A DNA stretch of 44,198 nt from positions 64,001-108,198 of IMG/VR virus record IMGVR_UViG_3300005527_000046, one strand, 5' to 3'. Source of the DNA: a virus. The notes under the pieces were generated by a model that worked only from the letters and a program-made list of their open reading frames with translations, did no database searches and was not told where the DNA came from. A program made the translations under genes and the position numbers. Below are positions 36,136 to 44,198 of the stretch, piece after piece. How positions within the stretch are numbered: the first letter of the stretch is position 1; the number at the start of each line of letters is the position of its first letter.

Positions 36136-36678
36136 ATGGAAAAAACAATACATGATTTAGCCGCTACTAATGCAGAAAAGCAATATTTATTAAGTGTTTC
36201 TGCTCAGGAGTTTATTAATGAATTATCTACTAAAGATATATTAATCTCTACTTTAAAAGACTTTGTTGTTATTAATAACATAAGCTTATTGTGTTTATAT
36301 AATATATTATTTGTAGTTGTAGCTTTGTATTTCCCTAACTCTTTAATAGATAATCATAATAGTAAACTTGAGACTTTAGCTTATTTAAGAAGAGGATTTG
36401 ATGCTGAGGACTTTTATCAAGTTAAAATTCAAATGACTGTTTTGACTGGATATCAGTGGGAAGAAAATCCCATTAAAACTTATAAATACTCAATACAATT
36501 TTCAAAGTGGGGCTATAATAGAGTCTTTATTTTTATGGATGAAGTTGTTAGCTTTAATATGTGTGTAGAACATATTAATACTATTGACTTCAATAAAGAG
36601 GAGAACTTTAATGAATGGCTTATAAATATGTTACTTTTGTATAATGACCTTGTTGATACTTTATTTAAACATGTATGA
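36136..36678 (+). CDS. Unrecognised cassette protein, paralogue 2
   Basis: The 180-residue product (ATG at 36,136) repeats the plan of the gene before it: KQYLLSVSAQEFINELS, then a hydrophobic helix (YNILFVVVALYFPNSLID) and a C-terminal EWLINMLLLYNDLVDTLF matching DPLEFLYKIISMYNELVDLM. A GTG at 36,124 overlapping the upstream TAG would add four residues; I prefer the ATG because GTG starts are otherwise rare here. Its TGA overlaps the SWIM gene start (ATGA). Function unknown; the pair may form a heteromer. Confidence 0.5.
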   Translation: MEKTIHDLAATNAEKQYLLSVSAQEFINELSTKDILISTLKDFVVINNISLLCLYNILFVVVALYFPNSLIDNHNSKLETLAYLRRGFDAEDFYQVKIQMTVLTGYQWEENPIKTYKYSIQFSKWGYNRVFIFMDEVVSFNMCVEHINTIDFNKEENFNEWLINMLLLYNDLVDTLFKHV

Positions 36679-37076
36679 AAAATTCTTTAATGTTTGTTAC
36701 TTATAATGACTACATTATTAAGTTAATTAATAATAGATTTATTAAAGATATCTCTGTTGAAACTGAAGGAGATGAAAAAGGATTTATGTACTACCATGTA
36801 AATGGTAAAAGACATAAAATTCCTCCAGTTGAAAATGCTAGTAAGATTATTGAAAATACTATAGCAGCTTTATTAATTATGGAAGGTTATGTTGTTGTTA
36901 ATAATGTAGAAGGTGTATCTATTGTTAGTAATGGAGAAGGAGATACATACTTTGTTAATGGTAATCAATGTAGCTGTCCAGATAGATTTGGTCCTTGTAA
37001 GCATGTATTCTTTTCTAATTGGTTGCTTGAATTTAGAAAGGAACAAGTAAAGTTACTTCATCAAACTACTAATTAA
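36675..37076 (+). CDS. SWIM zinc-finger protein
   Basis: The 133-residue product ends with a SWIM-type finger: GDTYFVNGNQCSCPDRFGPC then KH, giving C99-x-C101-x6-C108-x-H110, the CxCxnCxH signature, with aromatic residues and a hydrophobic helix following. SWIM domains bind DNA or protein partners and are typical of transposases, Rad51-interacting proteins and SWI-linked ATPases; here it stands alone on an N-terminal domain of about 85 residues (MYYHVNGKRHKIPPVENASK). It is coupled by ATGA to paralogue 2. Possible roles are a transcription regulator or a nucleic-acid binding partner of the two paralogues. Confidence 0.7.
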   Translation: MKNSLMFVTYNDYIIKLINNRFIKDISVETEGDEKGFMYYHVNGKRHKIPPVENASKIIENTIAALLIMEGYVVVNNVEGVSIVSNGEGDTYFVNGNQCSCPDRFGPCKHVFFSNWLLEFRKEQVKLLHQTTN

Positions 37077-37118
37077 TAATAAAAAAGAGGCATTTAACCA
37101 GCCTCTTTTTTATTATTA
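37074..37118. terminator. Bidirectional terminator, 18-bp perfect stem
   Basis: Arms 37,074-37,091 and 37,101-37,118 are exact inverted repeats (core AAAAAAGAGGC / GCCTCTTTTTT) with a 9-nt loop and A/T flanks on both sides. It ends the plus-strand SWIM cassette and lies just after the 3' end of the minus-strand gene at 37,132. Confidence 0.9.
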
Positions 37119-37131
37119 AAACTATATTTAA

Positions 37132-37656
37132 TTAGTACTTATACCATTTATCTAATCCTTTTATAAAGATTAACTTTGCAATCCTATTAGTAGGTGATAG
37201 TGTAAAATCTTCAGCAACTTGAGAGCCTGTCAAAGCAAGTTCAGATTGAAATGTAATATCAAAGTTACCAATATTAACTAGTGTTAGTTCTTGTGCATTG
37301 TTAGTAGCTGCTCTTATATTTGGAGTCGATATAAGAGTTATATCAGCCACACATGTAAGAGTTAAACAAGAGTAGTTTGGATCAATTGAAAGTCCCTCAA
37401 CTACATTTACTACTGGACTAGGATTTAGTCTGGCTACAGTAGTAGTTGGGATAGAGTTTGCTGCTCCAAATTCTTTCCATCTAATAGGTGATAATGATAT
37501 AAGGGTATACTCTTTTTCATTGTCTAATTGTAAAGCTTTTTTATATAAGTCGGCTGTAACTGGAATATAAGATAATCTTTCAGTTGCATTGGCAAATATC
37601 CATCTATAAGGAGTGTGATTATCTGCTGGTAATATATCTGTATGAGCTGATGCCAT
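37132..37656 (-). CDS. Probable virion surface protein
   Basis: The 174-residue product starts MASAHTDILPADN, then YRWIFANATERLSYIPVTADLYKKALQLD and EYTLISLSPIRWKEFG. This opening pattern (adaptor residues, 'RL.y.pt..D..r.A.Qld...y.vl' and a closing W) is common to the N-terminal anchor of phage head or tail surface proteins. A beta sandwich (LTLTCVADITLI, ELTLVNIGNFDITFQS) follows. Its ATG is adjacent to the portal stop (TAAATG). A head fibre, decoration or neck role is likely; it is not the capsid protein. No catalytic motif. Confidence 0.5.
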   Translation of the reverse strand: MASAHTDILPADNHTPYRWIFANATERLSYIPVTADLYKKALQLDNEKEYTLISLSPIRWKEFGAANSIPTTTVARLNPSPVVNVVEGLSIDPNYSCLTLTCVADITLISTPNIRAATNNAQELTLVNIGNFDITFQSELALTGSQVAEDFTLSPTNRIAKLIFIKGLDKWYKY

Positions 37657-39084
37657 TTATTCTTCCTCGTCTGGTATTGCTAATAGGTTTCTAAAATGTC
37701 TTCTATCTTTTTCATTGATAATAGGATTTATAATACCAGCCTCTGTTAATGTTTTAGCACTGTCTGCTATTACTTTGTAATCTACATATCTCATAGGCTT
37801 GATTGTAAAATAACCTCCATCTTGTGCACTAGGCACTAACATTGTACTAAAGTTGTACTGAATAAGAGGTTTTACTAATTGTTCAATTATTGCTTGAGAT
37901 ACCTTAATAGCTATTTGAGTTATAGCCATATCAAATATTTCTAACTGCCTTTCTGCAGATCCACCAGAGCCTAAACCTCTTCCTTCATCTCTAATAATTA
38001 AGTTAGGAATACCTAAAGCATTTAACATGTTTTGGTCACATAAATTAATAGCATTTACAAAAGAATCACCAAAGTTATTTCCAGTTGTAAGTGCCGCTAC
38101 TTTAGGTTCTGGTGCGTCTTTATTTCCTTGTCTTTCAAGTATAAGAACAGAACCACTACTTAATCCTTGAACTTCTTCTTGTAGAGCTTCTCTAAACATT
38201 TTCTTTCTAATTGTTCCATCTTGTTCTTCAACATCTTCTGTTGTTTGAGTTGCTGGAACAATAAAATACATTAGAGGTGTTCCATATCTATCAAGAGCAA
38301 TGGAATACATATCTCTAAAGGCTTCTTTGTATAATGAAAAGTCTACTGCTGCATAAATAGCTGGTGTACCATGTGGATTGTTACCTTCACTTTTATATGT
38401 AACCATAATTAGCTTGTCTTGAGCTAATCTTATGTGTGATCCAGTACAATCTCTACTTACTTTATATGCTTTACTATCTTCTGTTAATATAGGTCTAGGA
38501 ACCCAAACACCTGTATTAAACTGACTATTTAGTACCTTTTCACCATGAGTTAAAGAGCCAAAATTATTGAGTCTAAGTATTATCTGAGACGTATGATAAT
38601 TAATAAGATCTTGTATCCATAGCTGTCTTACCTCTCCTTGATATCTCTTTTCCCATACAATTTCAGATACTGATTTACCAGACCATAACATTGAATATGT
38701 AATGTTCTCAATCCAAGTTCTGACTCTATTGTTTAGGTTTGCCCTAACAAATGCTTTTATGTCTGGGTTTGGATGATTGTAAGAACCTATCTTTGCCAAC
38801 ACAGAAAGAACCATCTTATCTAAACCATCAGATATAATAGGCTCTCTTTTTCTTACATAATCCCATACTGCTAGTTGATAAGGATGTGGTCCTGTGTTGA
38901 CATATAAAGAATCACCATTACTAACAAAAGATGTGGCTCTTCCTAATTGTTTATAAGTATTAGGTCTTAGTTTGTTATCTCCTAATACTAGTAATGGAGG
39001 ATTAGTATTAAACTTGTTTATATTAATCTCTCCATTACTAACTTGTTGTTCCTTTTTAGGTGTCTCTGTTTTTGCTTTTATCAT
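37657..39084 (-). CDS. Portal protein (Mu gp29 / DUF935-like)
   Basis: The 475-residue product resembles the Mu gp29-type portal family. It has a helical core (DGLDKMVLSVLAKIG), the SMLWSGKSVSEIVWE strand, DRYGTPLMYFIVPA, and an end helix region with GSAERQLEIFDMAITQIA and IIEQLVKPLI. It should form the dodecameric ring at the capsid vertex that accepts the packaging motor and neck. The neighbours fit: a Mu I-like protease and gpE-like capsid gene lie downstream. The terminase that would normally stand upstream is not in the window. The start ATG follows the preceding stop by one base. Confidence 0.88.
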   Translation of the reverse strand: MIKAKTETPKKEQQVSNGEININKFNTNPPLLVLGDNKLRPNTYKQLGRATSFVSNGDSLYVNTGPHPYQLAVWDYVRKREPIISDGLDKMVLSVLAKIGSYNHPNPDIKAFVRANLNNRVRTWIENITYSMLWSGKSVSEIVWEKRYQGEVRQLWIQDLINYHTSQIILRLNNFGSLTHGEKVLNSQFNTGVWVPRPILTEDSKAYKVSRDCTGSHIRLAQDKLIMVTYKSEGNNPHGTPAIYAAVDFSLYKEAFRDMYSIALDRYGTPLMYFIVPATQTTEDVEEQDGTIRKKMFREALQEEVQGLSSGSVLILERQGNKDAPEPKVAALTTGNNFGDSFVNAINLCDQNMLNALGIPNLIIRDEGRGLGSGGSAERQLEIFDMAITQIAIKVSQAIIEQLVKPLIQYNFSTMLVPSAQDGGYFTIKPMRYVDYKVIADSAKTLTEAGIINPIINEKDRRHFRNLLAIPDEEE

Positions 39085-39085
39085 T

Positions 39086-39445
39086 TTATGTCATTTTTAA
39101 ACTAGGCATGGATATATCACTGAAGCTAGATCTATGAGGTTTAGAAGCTTCAAATTGTTTCTTTAAATCTTCCTTCTCCTGTTGATTTGCTTTATGTCTT
39201 TCAATATTTATTTCATTAACTGATATTTCAAAAGCTCTTCTCTCTACCTCATCAAGATCTAGCCAATCGTGTCCATATGCTATATTAACAGTTTGACATA
39301 TTTGTATGTAATTATCTAAGTTAAAAGCCTTTCTAAAGTTTTCAGCTAGCTTTTCAAAGAAGTTTTCTCTGAGATATACAAACTCTTCTGATAATTGTAT
39401 GTCTCTATAATACTTCTCAGGATAGTTTAAATCCTGAGAAGTCAT
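39086..39445 (-). CDS. Unrecognised small helical protein before the portal
   Basis: The 119-residue product begins MTSQDLNYPEKYYRDIQ and is strongly helical and charged (EEFVYLRENFFEKLAENFRKAF, QQEKEDLKKQFEASKP). It is encoded one base before the portal start. A helical chaperone, portal partner or terminase-small-like role is possible. No helix-turn-helix that I would trust and no Cys/His motif is present, so the function stays open. Confidence 0.5.
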   Translation of the reverse strand: MTSQDLNYPEKYYRDIQLSEEFVYLRENFFEKLAENFRKAFNLDNYIQICQTVNIAYGHDWLDLDEVERRAFEISVNEINIERHKANQQEKEDLKKQFEASKPHRSSFSDISMPSLKMT

Positions 39446-39504
39446 GTTCTGTTTTAATACAGTTTTTGTTTTAAAGACATAAGCTAGTTGTTGGTTAAAG
39501 CTTA

Positions 39505-39915
39505 TTAGGCGGTGATCGTTGTAGCAGGGGTGATAGTAGTAGGTTGTTCCACTGAGGTTTGTGACTTTCCCTCCATCAAAGCTTTAGCATTGGCTTGTGC
39601 TCTTTGCTTTGTTACATCATCTGTAAAGGCAATAGCTACAAATACTTCTAGATAGAAAGAAAGATCTCTCATGGCCCAATCTGAAATTTGATCAATTACA
39701 TCATATTCATAATCTGCCATCATTGGTTTGCCATTTACACTTACTAACATCATAGCTGCTAATAGTTCTTCTAGCATAAAGCCAGCTTCATTTTGTTGCT
39801 GTCTGAATCTTTTCATTGCTACTTGTCTATCTCTAAATGTAGGAATGGCAAAAACAATCTTTTTACCAGATGGTAGAGTAATAGGAAATGAGGTAGCCGT
39901 ATCTTTTTGTGACAT
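39505..39915 (-). CDS. Small head/tail assembly protein candidate
   Basis: The 136-residue product starts MSQKDTATSFPITLPSGKKIVFAIPTFRDRQ, then a helix pair (LEELLAAMMLVSVNGKPM; ISDWAMRDLSFYLEVFVAIAF) and a Thr/Pro-rich tail. The N-terminal strand 'LPSGK..vf.iPt..Dr' and the helical core resemble small tail-assembly or baseplate chaperones, but this is a weak likeness. It is the first gene of the minus-strand cluster next to the divergent PLD-like gene, and its ATG faces a 142-bp intergenic region. A chaperone role is inferred with low confidence. Confidence 0.45.
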   Translation of the reverse strand: MSQKDTATSFPITLPSGKKIVFAIPTFRDRQVAMKRFRQQQNEAGFMLEELLAAMMLVSVNGKPMMADYEYDVIDQISDWAMRDLSFYLEVFVAIAFTDDVTKQRAQANAKALMEGKSQTSVEQPTTITPATTITA

Positions 39916-40038
39916 ATGTGTTTGTTGTTTTATTGTTTGGTCTGGGAATTTTTAGTCTAATATAATTAACTGCTTACTTAGTTATTTTATTAACTGTAAT
40001 TATATTACTATATACATTACTATTAATCAAATATATAT

Positions 40039-40052
40039 TATAAAGTGGGCAC
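40039..40052 (+). promoter_or_regulatory. TATAAA-type promoter motif before PLD-like gene
   Basis: TATAAAGTGGGCAC differs in a single base from the element at 30,116-30,129 and ends five bases before the ATG at 40,058. If it is a promoter, the transcript would be nearly leaderless. No Shine-Dalgarno is visible. Confidence 0.5.
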
Positions 40053-40057
40053 AATTA

Positions 40058-43000
40058 ATGTCTAGTTATTTTTCAAACACAGAATATCACTTAGAATCAA
40101 GAAGAGAAGTTGTTAGTGGATTACATAATAATTTACAACAAGGTAGTAGAAGTGCTTTAGGTACCTCTGTTAGCTTTAGTTTGTATAATTCAGAAGGCTT
40201 CACTCAAGAACTTAATTATTCTGGTTCTAGTTGGGATGCTGCATTAAATATGTCTAATAACATATCTAATGGTATTTTTGCTGTAGATACTAGTTCAGGT
40301 AAAAGTAGTGCTTTTGATAATAGATTAGTTTTAGGCCTCTCTCAAACTGTAAGCAGTAGAACTTTTAGTGAGTTTGATAGTAATATTGCAAATAGTCTTA
40401 AAGATAGTAGAAATAGCCTTAAGTTTCTAATGGGTGAGGCTTATAGAATAGATCCTAGTGAAACAAAGGCTTATGCTAGTCAATTAGTATTTGAAAACTT
40501 ATTTGGTAGTATTCTGTCTCAAAGAGGTATGTATGTTGGTAGTAATAATGCTAGTAAGGTTGATAATTACTATTTGAATCAATCTATTGACTATGCTAGA
40601 GCATTTGATAAATTAAGAATGACAGATAAACAATCTATTGAGTCTAGAGGACAAGAGACATTAGATAGATTGGTTTATAGTGATTTGTTTGGTACGGGTT
40701 TAGTGCCTATTGCTTCTGGAACTGATCCTACAGAACAAGATAGAAGCTTCTATGATAATGTTTTTAATAATATTAATAGAAGAACTGGATCTACTATTAG
40801 TGATTTAGCTTTTATTAGAAGTAAGTCAATGACTAATGAGTTAGTTGGAGGTAATGTTAGCAGAACTACTAGATCTGTTAGAGGTGTTGATGTTGCTATT
40901 AATAATAGTTATCAGCAAAAGGCAGAAGGAATTATTCATGATATTAAGTATCAAACTAGACCAGGTATTTTACCTTTTGTAGCTATGTTTGAAGCAGCTA
41001 ATAGTAGTATTACTATTGATACCTTCCAATATCAAAATAAAGCTATTAGTGATGTTGTTGTTAGTAAAATATATAGAGAAATTATTACTAATAAGAATTA
41101 TGGCTTTAAAGTTAATATGACTGTTGGTACTCCTCTTCCTAGTGATGATGGTACTGGGGCAGCTATCTTTGGTCCTAATATCTTAGAAGTAGTTAAGATG
41201 CAAAAACTACAAGAAGTTATTACTAAACAACTAAAAGCAGAAGGTATTGAACAGAATATTATTGACCAAGTTAACAGTAATTTTACAATTCAATTAGCTG
41301 GTCCTGCCCATCACAGAAAGGTTTATATCACAGATCAAGCTGCTGTGTTAGGTAGTATTAACTTAACTAGTCCTGTAGGAGATTCTGTCTTTAAAGCTGG
41401 TTCTAACTTTGAAATGCTAGGCATGTTTCACTCTGATAAGACTTTGGTTAATGTTAGAAATAATAAGGCTGTTCCTTATAGCCCTGAATATATTGAGCAG
41501 ACTAAGATAGAACAACAAGATGTTTATTCAACTGTTAGTAAGAAAACTAGATCTGCTTTACTATATGAACAAGTTGTGGCTGCTCAAAAAGAACAAGCTG
41601 TAACTAGAAGTAGTCAGTCTAATATTAAATATGCAACAGATGTTATGTATGCTTTAAAAGCTACAGTTGACTATTTGCATAAAGAAACTGGAAGAGAATC
41701 AAAGGCTAAAGATAATAATTTGGAAAACTTGCAAGGCAAACTTACAAGTGATTTAAGCATGACTATGGTCTTAGACCAAGCTTATTTATTACATGTTAAT
41801 CATCTAGATATGAATGGTCAAGGTAGAGGATATAGAGATGACACTAATGCAATAAATAAGAATAATCAAGAAATGGGGGAAATGGGCAGATTTAATGAGT
41901 CTGATTATAATTCTCCTTCTTTTAAATCAAGACAAGATATTAGATATGACATGTATAAGAGTATACAAAGAAAGAACTTTACTCTTGTTGCTATGGGTAT
42001 TACTAATATTGTTGTTGATCCTAAAAACTACAGAAGTCAAGTAATTGAGCCTACTTGGGACTTTATTAATTTAAGGCTTAAGAATGCTTTTGTTAGTGAT
42101 TATGGTGGATCTATTAGAGGTTTTGTAGAGGGTGTTACTAGAGGTGATTCTAGTTTTGGTGCAAAGGTTGCTGCTATTAATACTGCTTTAAATATAAATG
42201 ATACAAGTAGTAATACTGCTTATCAAATATTAGCTATTGCTAGTGGTAATATGTCTGGTGCTAATGTTCCTAGACAACATGCTAAAGCTTTTGAAGCTAA
42301 GAGAAATTTAGGCGGAGGTAGATATCAAGGTATATCTAGTTACATGGGTTCTGCTAACTTATCTATGTCTAATATGGGTGTTGGCATTAATAGTAGATAT
42401 CTAGAAGTAGGAGGTAATGATCCATTTGTAACGGATGAAATGGGTGTTGTACTTATCAATAGAAATGTCTTTGAAAAGGAAAGAGACTTTACATTAGATG
42501 ATGATTATACTAGAAACATACAGCAGCTAAGTATTGGTTTTAATAATGAGTTTGCTCTAAATTATGAGGAAGAACTAGCAGAAATGAAGGATGCTAGTAA
42601 GGCTGTTGTTATGGCTTACAACCAATTGAACTATGGTAATAGAATTGAAAGTGGAATACTACAATCTATTGAAGGTTTGCCATATTGGGCTAAACAAGCT
42701 AACACTGGAGACTTATTAAAATTAGAAGCTAGCCTTAAAAATATGAGTAAAGGCTTAGGAGAGGCTATGTCTGTTAATAGAAAATATGACAGATTTGGTA
42801 CTCCTAATATGCTTGAAATAAGTATTAATCCTAGTGGTTTAGTTGGTCTTAATACAGCTTCTAGTAGGCTTACATATACTGTTACTATGTTACAAGGAGA
42901 TGGTAATCAACCTGGTCCTGTATTCTTCCAAAAAGAAGGTAAGTTGATCTATAACAGTAACTTTACTAATACTAGTGGTAAGGATATTGTTTGGAATTAT

Positions 43001-44198
43001 AGTAATAATAAAGGTGGTAGATTAGCTGATGGACAGTCTGCAGAGATGTCTAGTATTGATAATACTACTAGTATCTTTGCAACCATGATTGCTGAGATGG
43101 CCTATAAACAAACTATTAGTAATCCTAGAGCTAAGTTGGTTGGTATAGATGAAGCAGGTAGTACTAGTTTAATGCTGGATTATACTGCTTCTGTTTTAGG
43201 TATTAATAGATATTTATTAGAGGATAGTACTACTGGCAGATATGCAGATGGTAATACTTTCTCTGACTATTTGTTTGCTAGCGGAAAACATATTAACTTA
43301 TCTTTTGAGTTAAGTAGTAGACTAGCAACTAAAGGAGTTGGCTATTTAGATAGTACTAGATCATTTGCAAGAATAGATGTTAATAGTAGTGATAGATCAG
43401 GTTTAAGAGAACATATACAAGGCTTGAGAGATGCTACTAGTGGCAGTGAAGTATATTCTAGAATAGATGCTATTAGTAAGCTAATGGGTCAACAAGGCTT
43501 TGAAGACTTAGCATTAGATGTACTTAGAGTTAATAGTAGATATAATGCTGAAGGTGATATTAATGCTCAAATGAGAGAGTTATCAAGTACTATATTTGAT
43601 CCTTATTTACAAGCCCATCAAGCGGTCACTTATGGTGCTGGTGTTGCTGCTAGTAAACTTATTAGTTATGGTATAGATGCTACTGATGCTCAAGCTTTAT
43701 TTATGTTAGATATGGGAGAGTCTGTTAAAGGCGGTCTATTAGATACACTAAATTATGCTAGAACATTTGCAAGAGATGTAAGTGTTTATAGTACCTTTGG
43801 ATTTGATGGGGCAGATGAAAGATTCTATATTGGTGGTGTTGCTGAAGGTGTTTCTACTCAGAATAAGAAGGGATATCAACTAAATGCCTTTGGTGTTAGA
43901 AATAAGTTTCCAATTGATAGAAATAGCTTAGATATATTAGAAGGAACTGGTATTGGTAATCTTGTTAGCAAAGAAAGACTATTAAAAAGATTTACTTCTG
44001 ATGAGGCAGATCAGATACTTAGTAACTTAAATATTAAAGGGAAAGGAATACTCTTTAACTTAGATCCTAATAAGCCAACACAAATTAACCAAAGAATTAA
44101 AAATGCTTTGGGTAGTAGATTAATGTATGAAATTAACTCTGAAGCGGCTGCTATATTAAAAGGTGGTGGAACTTTAAAGGCCTTTAAGTCTACTAAAA
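40058..44198 (+). CDS. Giant phospholipase-D-like protein, 3' end beyond window
   Basis: From the ATG at 40,058 the frame stays open for 1,380 codons to the right edge. It carries two HKD-type elements of the phospholipase D superfamily. First: H419-R-K421, D426, then G-S-I-N (432-435). Second: H741-A-K743, then G-S-A-N-L-S at 764-769, with Lys in the place of the usual Asp. Two HKD halves form one active site in this family of nucleases and lipases. The spacing between the first D and GSxN is five residues instead of six. The rest is Ser/Asn/Gly/Ile-rich with no signal peptide. Activity may be a nuclease or lipase; virion, ejected or host-directed roles are all possible. Confidence 0.85.
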   Translation, partial: MSSYFSNTEYHLESRREVVSGLHNNLQQGSRSALGTSVSFSLYNSEGFTQELNYSGSSWDAALNMSNNISNGIFAVDTSSGKSSAFDNRLVLGLSQTVSSRTFSEFDSNIANSLKDSRNSLKFLMGEAYRIDPSETKAYASQLVFENLFGSILSQRGMYVGSNNASKVDNYYLNQSIDYARAFDKLRMTDKQSIESRGQETLDRLVYSDLFGTGLVPIASGTDPTEQDRSFYDNVFNNINRRTGSTISDLAFIRSKSMTNELVGGNVSRTTRSVRGVDVAINNSYQQKAEGIIHDIKYQTRPGILPFVAMFEAANSSITIDTFQYQNKAISDVVVSKIYREIITNKNYGFKVNMTVGTPLPSDDGTGAAIFGPNILEVVKMQKLQEVITKQLKAEGIEQNIIDQVNSNFTIQLAGPAHHRKVYITDQAAVLGSINLTSPVGDSVFKAGSNFEMLGMFHSDKTLVNVRNNKAVPYSPEYIEQTKIEQQDVYSTVSKKTRSALLYEQVVAAQKEQAVTRSSQSNIKYATDVMYALKATVDYLHKETGRESKAKDNNLENLQGKLTSDLSMTMVLDQAYLLHVNHLDMNGQGRGYRDDTNAINKNNQEMGEMGRFNESDYNSPSFKSRQDIRYDMYKSIQRKNFTLVAMGITNIVVDPKNYRSQVIEPTWDFINLRLKNAFVSDYGGSIRGFVEGVTRGDSSFGAKVAAINTALNINDTSSNTAYQILAIASGNMSGANVPRQHAKAFEAKRNLGGGRYQGISSYMGSANLSMSNMGVGINSRYLEVGGNDPFVTDEMGVVLINRNVFEKERDFTLDDDYTRNIQQLSIGFNNEFALNYEEELAEMKDASKAVVMAYNQLNYGNRIESGILQSIEGLPYWAKQANTGDLLKLEASLKNMSKGLGEAMSVNRKYDRFGTPNMLEISINPSGLVGLNTASSRLTYTVTMLQGDGNQPGPVFFQKEGKLIYNSNFTNTSGKDIVWNYSNNKGGRLADGQSAEMSSIDNTTSIFATMIAEMAYKQTISNPRAKLVGIDEAGSTSLMLDYTASVLGINRYLLEDSTTGRYADGNTFSDYLFASGKHINLSFELSSRLATKGVGYLDSTRSFARIDVNSSDRSGLREHIQGLRDATSGSEVYSRIDAISKLMGQQGFEDLALDVLRVNSRYNAEGDINAQMRELSSTIFDPYLQAHQAVTYGAGVAASKLISYGIDATDAQALFMLDMGESVKGGLLDTLNYARTFARDVSVYSTFGFDGADERFYIGGVAEGVSTQNKKGYQLNAFGVRNKFPIDRNSLDILEGTGIGNLVSKERLLKRFTSDEADQILSNLNIKGKGILFNLDPNKPTQINQRIKNALGSRLMYEINSEAAAILKGGGTLKAFKSTK

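Noticed and set aside
31120-37118. CRISPR-like or direct-repeat arrays
   Set aside because: The repeated elements here are isolated terminator hairpins; no regularly spaced direct repeats are present.
39958-40020. Imperfect inverted repeat TAATATAATTA / AATTATATTA in the divergent gap
   Set aside because: In such AT-rich sequence, arms of ten A/T bases occur by chance and carry no G/C core.

Overview
The window is a 44 kb piece of a contractile-tailed (myovirus) bacteriophage genome. It is very AT-rich (about 30% G+C by eye), Arg is mostly AGA, and genes are packed with short gaps or overlaps. TAA, TAG and TGA all end recognisable proteins, so the standard code applies. Many gene starts lack a Shine-Dalgarno and sit behind A-rich leaders. 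The host cannot be named from the sequence; weak Shine-Dalgarno use plus high AT fits, but does not prove, a Bacteroidota or cyanobacterial host.

Nearly everything from the left edge to about 40 kb is one minus-strand morphogenesis cluster, read right to left. Head: two small proteins, a Mu gp29-like portal, a virion surface protein, a Mu I-like protease/scaffold and a gpE-like major capsid protein. A decayed GIY-YIG homing endonuclease follows the capsid terminator, then an abundant-looking structural protein and neck/connector candidates. Tail: an unusually long sheath, the tube, a terminator pair around a 116-nt gene-free segment, then a baseplate hub candidate and an OB-fold spike. Next come a zinc amidase and a muramidase-M23 fusion, giving three wall-cutting activities in a row after the spike. 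Large baseplate proteins, a gp25-like wedge, a Baseplate_J protein, a repeat-rich fibre, an FAD/NAD(P) oxidoreductase, a small tail protein, a DUF4815-like fibre and a partial fibre gene complete the cluster.

Three plus-strand cassettes interrupt the minus-strand cluster like morons. 30.1-31.1 kb holds two small paralogues and an unknown. 34.9-35.4 kb holds a Dps/ferritin-like gene. 35.5-37.1 kb holds two paralogues plus a SWIM zinc-finger protein. Each ends in a long, perfect hairpin terminator. The first two, and the right-hand gene, share a TATAAA-type element upstream.

From 40,058 to the right edge a plus-strand gene stays open for at least 1,380 codons and carries two phospholipase-D HKD-type motifs. 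The most unusual items are the oxidoreductase translationally coupled inside the tail operon, the Dps homologue beside the capsid genes, the giant PLD-like protein, and the homing endonuclease broken at two A-tracts. No gene-free stretch exceeds 300 bases except 31,129-31,565, which is occupied by the 3' part of the broken endonuclease.
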